The notes under the pieces are model-generated. The model did no database searches. It was not told the DNA's origin and saw nothing but the letters and a program-made list of their open reading frames with translations. DNA of 64,000 nucleotides from Capsaspora owczarzaki ATCC 30864 (lineage: Eukaryota > Opisthokonta > Filasterea): the NCBI RefSeq assembly GCF_000151315.2, contig NW_011887296.1:1677035-1741034 (forward strand), given 5' to 3'. This document shows, piece after piece, positions 1 through 14,261 of this stretch (position 1 is the stretch's first letter; every line of letters starts with the position of its first letter). Made by a program: the position numbers and the translations under genes.

Positions 1-1493
1 CTTTTTGAAGCCAGAGCCGCGGCGGATGAGCTTACAACGATGTCAGTTTAGTCAAGCCAAACGAAGCGAAAGCGTTTGATGCAATCGTAGTCAGCACCGG
101 ACTTCCGATTTGCCTGCAAGTTCATTGCTTGGTGAGATGAGAGCATGAAAAACACACTCCCATTGATCCAGCACAATAGTTATGCTGTGACTTACAAGTA
201 CGTCAAGTTTGGAAGCGAAGTGAGGTCGAGTGCTGAGATACTCGAGTATCCACCAGGGATCGCCCTGCGATGCGACATCCAGCTAGGTAGTTAGTGGTGG
301 TCTCTCAATATGATTGCAAAAGGCAGCTCGAGTATGGATGGTTACAGCGCGTTTAATCCAGAGATATCGTTCAGAGCGGAGGCCGTAAGCGAAGTGTACG
401 TCCCGGTCAGAGTGCTGAGCGTGAAACAACACAAACGACAACGACAAGATGAGCGGAGAGACTCGAAGCCTCACTCTACTTGTAGGTCTCACAAAATTCG
501 ACAACGTACAATTGTGTAAGCAAGTTCAACCCAGCAAAGGACGATGCACCGACGCTCGAAACGGTTATCAATGACCTATTATTGCAGCCGATCAAAGTCA
601 GCTACGAGGAATGTTTGGTTTTGGTAGAATGTGCAACAGCAACGCTCGACGAACAATGTCAAAAGGCTGCCGCCAAAGCCGGCAAACATGTTTGCTGACA
701 GCGCCTTCACGCTGGGGTAGCTGATTAGTCTATTCTCTCCCCCCCACACACACAAAAAAATCACACCAATCAAAATGTGAGAACACCAGACAGAGTCTAC
801 TTGATGGTCGAGGGTACGCACAGTGATTTGATCCCAGTACTGCTGGCACCAGTGAACATGTCTGCGGTTAGTGTAACTGTGTTTTGGAGAGACATCGATC
901 TACCAACAGGGATGCAGCTCCAGATTAGTTCCTGCTTGCGTGGTACTGCATCACCGAAGACGACACGCGCAAATTCTGCGTAGTTACAAAGTTGAGATGG
1001 CCCCAGTTCCCGCCAATGCTCCAGCGGCGATCGAGCTGAGAGTTGGCAGGGATCTGTTTATACATTGAACGATGAGTTTCCGAGCATGAGACAAACACTG
1101 CAATTGACTCACAAGGTTGTGAGAGCGTTGCATCCTGCGAATGCGTTTGCCGACAGACTGGTAAAAGTCGCAGCGTTCAGGTAGCTGACATTGTGATTGT
1201 TGCCATTGTATCGTTGTGGTGACATGGGGCGGGGGTGATGTGAGATGAGGATGACATCCAAAGTTGACAATCGAACAATCCGAAATTTTCACTTACGCGC
1301 TCATGACGGTCGTCGTGAGTGTTGGCTGCACCGTCAAACCATAACAACTAGTGATATATGTAACAGGAGTGGACATGCAGCTGCATCCGCCGTCGCATGC
1401 ATCGAGCGCGGAAGTATTGCTAGGGCTGAGAATCGCGAGAAGGAGCGCTGTCGCAAGCACTCCATCAAAGAATCTCTGCAAAATCATAAACAA
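1..1493 (-). CDS. secreted leucine-rich-repeat protein (LRR_5/BspA-like), 5' part, runs off left edge
   Basis: Minus-strand multi-exon gene. Exon 1 (1297-1493) encodes a signal peptide (hydrophobic run TALLLAIL) followed by a cysteine cluster CDGGCSC typical of an LRR N-terminal cap. It is followed by eight exons, each holding one LRR_5-like repeat of 22-26 residues: 1113-1184, 988-1053, 822-899, 655-729, 510-575, 346-414, 196-264 and 36-113. Typical cores are LSANAFAGCNALTTL and IASNAFASFGLTKLTSL. Every intron is phase 2 (exon 1 is 197 nt; the internal exons are exact multiples of three), with donors such as GTAAGTG and GTAAGC. Start chosen because it opens the signal peptide. The 3' end, and any transmembrane or kinase part, lies outside the window. 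Such extracellular LRRs usually bind ligands or prey surfaces; the function here is inference. No single long reading frame exists, so the gene is easy to miss. The acceptor of the 196-264 exon could instead be at 282. Confidence 0.82.
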
Positions 1494-2915
1494 AAAAAAA
1501 ATAAAAAAAAAATAAAAAAATATTGAGTTTCAATTGAGTTTTCAAAAGGTGATTCACGCGGCAGGCAGGCAGGCAGGCAAAGTGCCGAGTGTGGGCAAAT
1601 CAGACAAGGAAACAACCACAACAACAACAAAAAAAAAAAAAAAAAAAAAAAGCGCCAGATAAAATCATAAACAGCAACAAAGATCATCATCTGGACGATG
1701 TTCTCGTGAGTGAGTGAGTGAGTGAGTGCGTGAGTTGGTGCGCGTCTTGACTGCGGCATCGGATCAAAACAAACGCCATTGTACGACTTTGCCCCGCTTT
1801 CTCCCGCCCTCGAGTCCCACGACGAGCAACCGGAGCTGCGACATAATTCCATTTGAGCGGTACTAGTCGTCGTACTTCTACTGGGAGTTGCGAGTTTTTT
1901 GGGGGATTGGGACAGCGTTGGATGGAGGCGAGTGATGATTGTTGTTTGTCTGCCGACACAAGTTGAATAGAGTCGCGACTCATCGCTCAACCCTTATCGT
2001 CACAACATCTCCCTTCTGCTAGCTTCCGATTGGGTTTAGCTTATGAGTAGCAGGGTTTTTTTTTGCGCTCTTGAGTCTGTGCTGCGGATGTGAAGCCGGG
2101 GCAGTGCGGCAGTGCGGCGCATAGCGGCAGAAGAGCGGGGCACGGGATTGCGGTTTGTTTTTAGTTTCTCACGTTTGGCACCGCTTTTTGAAAAGCACGC
2201 AGAGGAAAAGGGTCAAAGGGGTGGGACTTGCTGGAGAAGAGTATGAGGTGGAAGGGGGTTGTCTTTGAAATAGTGTGGGCAGAAGGAGGGAAGAGAGAGA
2301 GAGAGGCAGGGATGAAAGAGAGGGGGGGGGGGGAGAGCAGCATAGAAATACCATTGCAATAAGCCGTCAGAACAAAAACAAAAACAGACTGATTTCGCAT
2401 CTTTTCCATTTCCAATCACTCTCACTTCCCGCTTCTCACTCGCGGCTCACTCTTGGCTCTTTATTTTGGTTCAAATCAGAGCAACCTCAAGCACTACTGA
2501 TGGTGTGATTTTGTGATGTGGGACGGACAGCGAACGAGACTCGAAAGACAAACGAGAGCTGAAACAGCGAGTTGGCGGTTGGTTGAAAAAGCAACCAAAC
2601 AAAACAAAACAAAACGGAGCAGTGCGCGTGGCTGGCGTGTGGCGACCTTCCACCTTCCTCGTTTTCATGGCCAATCGCGCTTCAGTAGAGTTTCACAGAG
2701 ACCAACTGTGATCACTCCATACGCTTGAGATTGTTTTCGGGTTTGGCAAGTGGGGTCGGTGAATCGAGTGGCCGTCAGCGGCCACCACGCTACTCCCACA
2801 GAAATCTCGTCACTTCTCGCCACGACTTACTCTGTTTGACTGGTCGAACAAGCTCCGAATAATTTGTGACAATATGATCTGACTGGATGGAGCACTGAAC
2901 GAGTCGTGTTACATG

Positions 2916-2958
<43 letters not shown>

Positions 2959-3096
2959 GGGGGGGGGGGTAGGAACTAACATTGTGCGCGAGTGAGTCGC
3001 AGTATCCGGCTTTCCTTGGGTTTTAGCCATTCTTTCCTCCATACCACCGGCGTTCAGTCTTTTTTTTTTTTTTTTTCCATTTTTTTCATTTTCCTC
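1494..3096. other. intergenic region between divergent genes
   Basis: No convincing coding sequence seen on either strand. Holds poly-A/T runs (1621-1650; T run about 2914-2957 followed by a G run), a GCAG tetramer run near 1562, a GTGA run near 1707-1730 and purine-rich GA tracts near 2285-2335. It separates the start of the minus-strand LRR gene from the start of SRP68 and should hold both promoters. Confidence 0.6.
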
Positions 3097-6936
<3,840 letters not shown>

Positions 6937-7363
6937 ACTGTCACTTTTTCCTCTCCAATCATGCTGTTCAGTTTTGCCCGACTTTTCTCGGCCTTTGCTG
7001 TTCTCTTTGAGGTTCCGAGCTTGAATACTTTTCGCTCGTCATTGCTGTGCTGTTTTGTCCTATTGATGGCTCGGCTGTAATTTTCTTTTCTGAATGCACC
7101 ATTTTGACATTTCCAGTGATGTTTCGGTTTCAGTCGGTTGGCTTTCGTCTTGTCAGGTAGCGTGTATCCGTGCGAACGAGTCCCAGCTGTATCCTGCATG
7201 TCCGACTGCGTTGCTGTCCAGTCAGACAGTGAACTGCAAATACAGCAATGAAATCCAATTGAACTTGTGAGTTCAGTTCTGTCTGAGCAACTTTTATTTG
7301 TTTTTGTTTTTGTTTGTTTGCTGTTTCTGTTTGTTGTTGCCTTCCCCACTTGTTTTCTCAGAC
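6937..7363. other. intergenic, SRP68 to METTL15-like
   Basis: No coding signal seen. It ends in a T/G-rich stretch (about 7290-7340) just before the next start codon. Confidence 0.5.
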
Positions 7364-9292
7364 ATGTCAACAGCAACACGCTGCTGGCTCGCCCGCCTGC
7401 CCACCGCCGCAGCAGTCCCGATCGCGCGTGCAGGTCGCCTGGCCATCTCGTCATCATGCAATGCCCTGCGATGCTCGATGCGCTCCAAGTCAAGCTACCG
7501 CGCCAAGAAGCAGCTTGTTCAGCTTCAGGCAGACAGATCCACGGTCGAGCTGAACAGGCCAAGCACCAATCCAAGTAGTGACCAGAGCGATGATCATCAC
7601 AGTCATGCTGGCGATCGTCACAGCTATGCTGATGACAGGCTGGCCGCCAGCGAGGCCGCGAATGACGCTGCGTTCGATGCCATGCTGGACGCGTCGCCGC
7701 TCGCTCAGCTCCATCTGCCAGTGCTCATCCACCGCGTCGTCGATGCGCTTCTGCCAGGAACACTTGCTGCTATGCAAACCTCTTCCGCTGCGGCGGCGGC
7801 GGCGTCGAAGGCGGCGGTTGGCGCGGTCAGCCACAGTGTCGTTGATCCATTTGTCAGCTTGGCCACAGTCCAGCCGCAGGCAGGATCACAACCGGATGTG
7901 ATCCAGCTCGCATCTCACTCAAAAGCAAGCAGCAGTCTTACTGATACTCTGGGCGAGCTCAAAACCCAGGCACCCACGGCCAAACCCCAGGAATCGGGCT
8001 TGCCGCAATCGTCGCTCGCTCCAACTCGACCTCCTCTCATTCTCCTTGACGCGACGTTTGGGGCGGGCGGGCATTCTGCAGCATTGTTGCGGCATGCTCC
8101 ACCAAACACTACTCTATTTGCGATCGACCGCGATCCGGATGCCATTCAACGGGCCGAGCAGCTTGGCCAGACCAATTCGTTGTTTCATAGCTCGCGTTTT
8201 CGTCCGTTGCAAGGGTCCTTCTCCCAGATGCGGCAACTGGTGGCAGACCAAGGCATACAGCCCGGATCAGTCGACGGCATTCTGATGGATATCGGGTTTT
8301 GCAGCACGCAGGTGGACGATGCCACGCGCGGATTTTCGTTTCTCTGCGACGGTCCTTTGGACATGCGGATGGGGGCCGGCACGGCGTTTGAGCTCGCAGC
8401 CATCCCAACAGCAGCCACCGTACTGGCAACACTGCGTTGTGAAGAACTCACACACATTCTCCGGCTGTATGGTGAGCTCCCAAAGGCACGTGCGATTGCG
8501 GATGCCATCGTCCGAACACGCAAAACAACCCCAATCCAATCAACGCTGCAGCTGGCGGATATTGCACGCAGGGCAGTCTTTTCGGAAGCAGAGTACAAGG
8601 AGTGGCAACTCCACTGGGACAAGATCAAAGCGTACTTGCAGTCTCAGCGCAGCCAGTCTCCAACCGTGCTCTCACAGATGCTGGACGACGACCTTCAAGA
8701 CTCTGGTTTGTCGCTGGACGAGCCAGATGCTCCTGACAGTCGGCAAGCTCCCCAGCCTCGCCAGAATCCTGCCCTGGACAAACCTGGCGCGTTTCGCTTT
8801 CAAGGCCGAAAAGTCAAAGACCCTGCTCGCCAAGTATTTCAAGCCCTTCGTGTGTTTGTGAATGACGAAATATCAGAGCTTCGGGCAGGGTTGGGTCAGG
8901 CCATCGCCCTTCTGCGTCCTGGCGGCAGACTTGCCGTGATTACTTTTCAAGGCGCCGAAACAACTGCACTGCGACGTTTTTTGCAAAGCCCCACCGCCAT
9001 TCTAGCTGCTGATTCCGTGCGGAGTCTTGACGAAGATGCACCAGCAGCATCCAACGCACGTTCAGCGGACAGTTCTCGCCCGCGTCACATTTCGCTAAAC
9101 GATCGGTTTCTCGCCCAGAAACTGCAGGAATTTGAACAGATGCAGAGCAACAACGACCCCACTCACTTCCCCACGTCGCGCGCACTACCACTGACTGTGT
9201 TGCACAAAGCGATTGGCCCCAGCGAGCACGAAATCCACCGCAACCCTCGTGCCCGCTCGGCCAAACTGCATGTTTTTGAGCGGTCGTTGTAA
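7364..9292 (+). CDS. METTL15: mitochondrial rRNA N4-cytidine methyltransferase (RsmH/MraW family, METTL15-like)
   Basis: Single exon, about 642 residues. Methylates N4 of a cytidine in the small-subunit rRNA decoding region; METTL15 acts in mitochondria. The ATG at 7364 is preferred over an in-frame upstream ATG at 7298 because it opens an Arg/Ala-rich, acid-free N-terminus (MSTATRCWLARLPTAAAVP) typical of a mitochondrial presequence. Family motifs: DATFGAGGHS and FAIDRDPDAI (SAM binding, about residues 230-260), DGILMDIGFCSTQVDDATRG, GFSFLCDGPLDMRMG, VFQALRVFVNDEI, GGRLAVITFQ and the C-terminal signature NPRARSAKL. Longer than bacterial RsmH (about 310 aa) because of an Ala/Ser/Gln-rich N-terminal extension and an insert near residues 420-480. 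The usual SFHSLEDR motif is replaced by TFQGAETT. Confidence 0.92.
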   Translation: MSTATRCWLARLPTAAAVPIARAGRLAISSSCNALRCSMRSKSSYRAKKQLVQLQADRSTVELNRPSTNPSSDQSDDHHSHAGDRHSYADDRLAASEAANDAAFDAMLDASPLAQLHLPVLIHRVVDALLPGTLAAMQTSSAAAAAASKAAVGAVSHSVVDPFVSLATVQPQAGSQPDVIQLASHSKASSSLTDTLGELKTQAPTAKPQESGLPQSSLAPTRPPLILLDATFGAGGHSAALLRHAPPNTTLFAIDRDPDAIQRAEQLGQTNSLFHSSRFRPLQGSFSQMRQLVADQGIQPGSVDGILMDIGFCSTQVDDATRGFSFLCDGPLDMRMGAGTAFELAAIPTAATVLATLRCEELTHILRLYGELPKARAIADAIVRTRKTTPIQSTLQLADIARRAVFSEAEYKEWQLHWDKIKAYLQSQRSQSPTVLSQMLDDDLQDSGLSLDEPDAPDSRQAPQPRQNPALDKPGAFRFQGRKVKDPARQVFQALRVFVNDEISELRAGLGQAIALLRPGGRLAVITFQGAETTALRRFLQSPTAILAADSVRSLDEDAPAASNARSADSSRPRHISLNDRFLAQKLQEFEQMQSNNDPTHFPTSRALPLTVLHKAIGPSEHEIHRNPRARSAKLHVFERSL

Positions 9293-9472
9293 CGCGGTGG
9301 GGATTCTTCAATGGAAGATGCAATCCATCGGTCAAACCCCACTCTTGTTACTCTTGTTGTCATGCCCACAAATAAACAAAGATGACAAAACAAGCGGAAT
9401 GAACACGGGGTGGGTCTGTGATCATGTTTTTTTTGTTAAACATTGAAACCCAGCACACAAGGGGGCAAAACT

Positions 9473-12400
9473 CTACGCCCACCAAACCCTGGGAAGCTCA
9501 ACACGCGTCGCCAGAGGATATGGCTTGAAGAGAGCGGGACCGGCGGCGACCAAATTGTCGTGCACGTCAGTCGGAATCAACTGGAGGTCAGCCCAAAGCG
9601 ATTCCAGTTGGTGGCGCGAGAGTCCCTGTTGCCGAGAGTGCTCGCGAACCCGTTGCATGCACAACTCGGCGAGCGTGGGGATGGTGTGGCGCCGATAAAC
9701 AATCAGATCCGAAGCCGTGGCTGTCCATTGGCAAAAGCGAAACGAGCGAATTGTGTCAATAAATTCATCCCATAGATTCTCGAAGCAGTCAATCGCGGCT
9801 GCAGAACAAAACAGAAAAAAAACCCCACACCACTTACAAATGCACAGGTCGGCACGAGAGGTGAAGGCCAAACCCGTGATGGAATGGCCAAACAGCGAAA
9901 TCAGTTGATGCGCACCGGTCTCAACGTTGAGCAAATGGACCACCGACTGCTTTTCAGCATATGCAAGAATGTTGTCATCCAACGGAGAGAACGCAAGGGC
10001 GAGGACAGGACCTGATTTGCTTCACTGTTAGCAAAAACAAAAAGTGCTCGGCTACAAAAAGCCCCATACACTTGAAATCGTGCAGTACGCGAAATTGCGC
10101 AGTACCTGTTGCTTCACCAAGCTCGACCAGAGTTCGAGTCTCGGCATTCCACACCATAGCGCAGTTGTGGGTGTCGGAAGACAGTGCAAGATACTTGGAA
10201 CTCTTGCTCCATGCTTGGTACATGCACGAATCGATCCTATCCGCTCTCCTCTCTTTGACGGCTCGAGCTGTGGTGAGCCCCGAGTGAGCACACTTTTAAA
10301 AACCAACCACGGAACACGAGAGCAGTGCAGCTGCGGAAAACAAAATGTTTCTCGCACACACGGACACAACACGTCGATTGCCAAGCAAGCAAGCAAAAAG
10401 TTACTTACGCGTGGTCAACTGATCGCGGGAAGAGACGCGAGTGGGCAGGTTTGCCATGTCGAGCAGGTACCCATCCAACGAATCGCAACACACGGCCAGG
10501 TGTTGGCCGTTGGGACTGACAGCGACGTGGTTGACGCGTCCAGCAAATCCGTGAATGTAACGGTGGACGGGCGGTTCGCCAAGTTGAATGGTCGTAATGC
10601 AAATGCAACGCGCATTCAGTGCCAAGTACAACGTGAGCGAAGTATCCGAGATCGGCACGAGATCGATTGCATTCACCATCTCGAGTTGCTCAAGTTGCAG
10701 GTTTGCAACAACCCCGTACGAAAGCCTGCCAGCACGTTTGTGTTCATGCCGGATACCGAGCAACCAGACGAATGATGAAGCAAACCATCACACACACACA
10801 CATACACACCCGGGAGTGAGCAAATCGCAGCTAAAAACGAAATCACCGGAATGGAATGGGAACATACCTATGCCGGGTTGTCGGACGAAGCAGAATGACC
10901 ACGCCTGCATCAAATCCAAGGGCAATGTATCCAGCCTTGAAGCACACTCCAAACGCCTGATCGAGTTGACCGTTCGTCAAATCGGCGAGGGTCCACTCGT
11001 CAAAATAACCTGGCACGGACGGAACTGGCTCCATAGCGGGTCGAACTGGCCCTGTGGGCCCCATCAGCGAACGAGGGTTGCAAATTTGCGTCAAGAGCTT
11101 CGGAGTATGAATTGAAGGCATGCTTAAAGGCCGAGGCGGTAGGGGAGCAGGAGCAGCACTTGCACGATCGATCGCTTCGTGCAAGAATTGTTCGTGATTC
11201 TTGACATCGACCGAGTTGTTGGGTGAAGGAAATTCAATCTGAAGACAATCAAGGCACGGCAGTGAGCGCAAATTCAATCCTCTGGCGGCAGTACAAAGAG
11301 GATACACTGCGTCACTTGCCCCCTCTCGCTTCTCGCAAACAGCAAGCAACTTCAAACAAAACAAAAACAAAGAAAGGATGCAAGAAGTGAAAGAACAAAA
11401 AAAAGCGGGAACAAACCTCGGCGTTGGGGAACACAAAGAGCGGCGTGATTCGGTCAAAGCCGAGAACGAGAATGACCTCTTGCTGCTCAAGACCGGCAAT
11501 TCCAGTCAGAAATCCGGTGGCAACGCTGCAAGCCACCTGGTCATGGCCGCCGTAGGCGGTGACTGGTGCCGACCCGGAAGGCTGCTCGTCAACGTAACGC
11601 AGTGGATTTTGCATGGCAGACTTTCGAATGCCGTTCAGGGCTGGCGGAATGAGTGTGTTGCGGACAAATCGCTCTTCCAAAAAGACTTGCGCCTGCACAA
11701 AGCGGTTCAAATGCCGATCAAAGACCGATTGGCCATGGATGTCCTGCGCAGCTTGATGCACCAGCGAAATGAAGGTCCGCGGCGGGCACGCGTTGGCTCC
11801 GAGAACCCCCATCAGCACGAGGGTGGTCACATTGTGATCGTTCCTATCGTGCTCCGACAGTAACGCTGCCGTTTGTGTTTGCAGCAAGAGAGGGCCGAGC
11901 AGCTGAAAGACAGGATCGAGGTGCGCTTTAGACTGCGGCCACTTTGTGAGGAAACGAGGGTGCAACGGCTTGTTGAAGGCCGGAGCGAAGCCCGCGGCCA
12001 GGTTGTCTGGGTCGAAGCTGCTGGTTGCGTCAATGCGAGGCGCGCGCAAAGAACTATCGTAAGATGTTGAAAGCCCAGAATATCGACCTCTGGTCGGAGC
12101 ATGGGGAGCTGCAAGCACTTCTTCTTCGTCGCCGTCCACATCGTCATCTTCCCAAGCATCGTCATCCTCGTCGTCGTCCGCAGCCTCGGCGTCCTCGTCG
12201 TCGTCGTCGTCGTCGTCCGCAGCCTCGGCGCCGTCCTCGTCCTCGTCTTCCCATGCATCCGAGTCAGAGTCTTCTTCGACAGCCATGACAATACGCTCAT
12301 GAACATGCTCGTTAACGGGCTCAGCAACGGGCTCAGCAACGGGCTCGTTCTCGGCAGAAGGTGGGTCTCGAGCGAGGTCGGCTTGCTGGAGGGCATGCTG

Positions 12401-13825
12401 GAGGGCATGGCGAGCAGCGTAAATGGGGCGCATTCGGTCCTCCACTTTTCGCGTATGAAGATTGACACTGAGAATGCGCAGGTGCTCGTCGAGCTTTGCA
12501 TCAACGTACGGCGAGGACAGGAGCGCGGCGGTGGCCTTCTCCCAAAATGCCAAGCGGACTCGCTCGTGATGATCTATCGCGAGGTTCCAGGCATTGTCTG
12601 CGAGAATTCGCTGCCGCGCCTTCTCCAAGGAGCTCAATTCAGTAAGATGCTTGGGCCAGTCAAAGTGGTCTGCCATGGGCTGAAGGGGGCATGCAGGATT
12701 GCACATCATCATGAGTCGTTGCCAGTTTTGCAACGTCTCAATGCCAGTCTGACGAAGCTGAGGGAGCGAAGTTGTGATTCCCCGAAGCGTCGGAACCAGG
12801 TCTTGCTCGTCGTCCGTGCGAAGCAGGGTTTGGAGCGACGGCAGGCAGACGGCGGGCGAATCCGTGGTGAGGAGCTCGTGTTCGTGCACGGCGGCAATGA
12901 GATTGATGATAGTTTCGAAGGGCAGGACGCGGCGAAGTTTGGCACCGGTCGCTGTTGGCTTGTCTGTGGGCGGGTAGATGAGCGGCTGGAGCACATTTCG
13001 AGCGTCGCCGCGCAAAATCACGGCCAACGCCCTCGAGCGGACGCCCTCTCGGTGCAACGGCGCAGGAAACGACATTGCTCTGCTATACGGGACTGCGCTT
13101 GCATGAAACTCGCTGTTGAGGGACTGTGGCGCAGACAGTAGCGCTTCCATGAATGCCTTGTCGGCAGGGTCGAGCAGTTGTTGCGCTACGACTGGCTTGG
13201 TGAGATTGGCAGCAGCGGCATCATCGGTGGCATTGTGATCTTGACTACTCTGGTCCTCCTTGGCCTTGTCCTTGTCCTGATCTTGCTTTTCAGCATTTGC
13301 AGCAGCAGTATCTTGATTCTGAGCAGCTGCAACTGCGCCGCGGCTGCCTGGCTTGGACGACGACGCGGCCGACGACTTTGCGCTCTTCAGGTCGTCGGCG
13401 AGTTTGCCAAACACCCTGAACGGCCTGAGCGATCCTGCATAGTCGTACTCGTCGTCGCTGGAGACGTCCGCGTCGTCGAGGAGCGGCGCGGCAACGCCAG
13501 GCGGCAGAGCATCACGGGCCGCAGCCACCCGGGCGCGCTTCCGCAGTGGTGGTGGTGGTGGTGGTGGTGGTGGATTCGGCTGCTGCCTGCTGGGATTGCT
13601 TGGAGCAGTAAACTCGGCAGCAGCGAAGGACGAGGACGAGGACGAGGACGAGTAGTGCTGCTCGCACGTGCGGCGGAGTGGTTGGATGGGCCACCGCGCC
13701 TGAATGAGCGCAGAGGGCGACGACGAGGATGAGGCAGCGGGTGTGGATGCGGATGCGGATGCGGATGCGGAGGCAGGCCGGGCGGCGGGGCGGCGGAAGC
13801 GGACGGCTGGGCGGTGCGCCTGCAT
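9473..13825 (-). CDS. large WD40-repeat protein with SOCS-box-like C-terminus
   Basis: Six exons on the minus strand: about 11418-13825, 10868-11238, 10409-10725, 10106-10267, 10012 minus 1 to 9838, and 9473-9798; all junctions agree in phase. The first exon (about 800 aa) is low-complexity at its start (Ala/Ser, poly-Pro) and carries a very acidic Asp/Glu stretch near residues 515-575 plus a conserved-looking helical region that I do not recognise. Exons 2-5 encode a beta-propeller part: YFDEWTLADLTNGQLD, VNHVAVSPNGQHLAVC, CAMVWNAETRTLVELG, VLALAFSPLDDNILAYA. The last exon has IPTLAELCMQRVREHS, which resembles the BC box of a SOCS box (L..LC...R) as in WSB-type substrate receptors of cullin ligases; that role is inference. 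Convergent with the METTL15-like gene, divergent from RAE1. Confidence 0.75.
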
Positions 13826-14016
13826 TTTCGTGGAATTGAAATCTCAGAATCTGAGATCACAAAAAACAAAAAACACAAACTAAATAGAGTGAAAAACCAA
13901 AAAAACGAGCAAAAAGAGTTCAAAAAGAAGAAACGAAAACAAAGTTGCACGCCAAAAGCAAAAACTCTCTTCAATGCCCAATGCTTGCCTCCATACTACT
14001 GTAGTAGGATGCCTTC

Positions 14017-14054
14017 AACCCTAACCCTAAACCCCCAACCCTAACCCTAACCCT
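14017..14054. promoter_or_regulatory. telomere-like repeat cluster (AACCCT)n in a bidirectional promoter
   Basis: Six AACCCT-type units, slightly interrupted (AACCCTAACCCTAAACCCCC then AACCCTAACCCTAACCCT), in the 436-bp interval between the starts of the divergent WD40/SOCS-like gene and RAE1. Directly upstream is the near-palindrome TACTACTGTAGTAGGAT (from about 13994). Telo-box-like motifs in promoters are known from plants and yeasts; regulatory use here is inference. Confidence 0.6.
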
Positions 14055-14261
14055 CTCCCATTGAGCTGTTGCTGGACCACCTGTGAATCGCAGCGTGCAG
14101 TATTTCCCCCTCCTTCCAAAGATAGATGGTCACTCAGTCTTTTTTCTTTCTTTCTCAGAAACCACACCCATCCTCCTCCTCTTTCCGCCAATCCCCCAAC
14201 TCCTCTTCTTCCCTCACCCTTCCCCTTTTCCCCTTTTCCCCCTTTTCCTCCTTGTGTTACG

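Noticed and set aside
310-1526. Plus-strand coding-like stretches at the left end
   Set aside because: They change frame repeatedly and are shadows of the minus-strand LRR exons, which have consistent splice sites, phase and repeat pattern.
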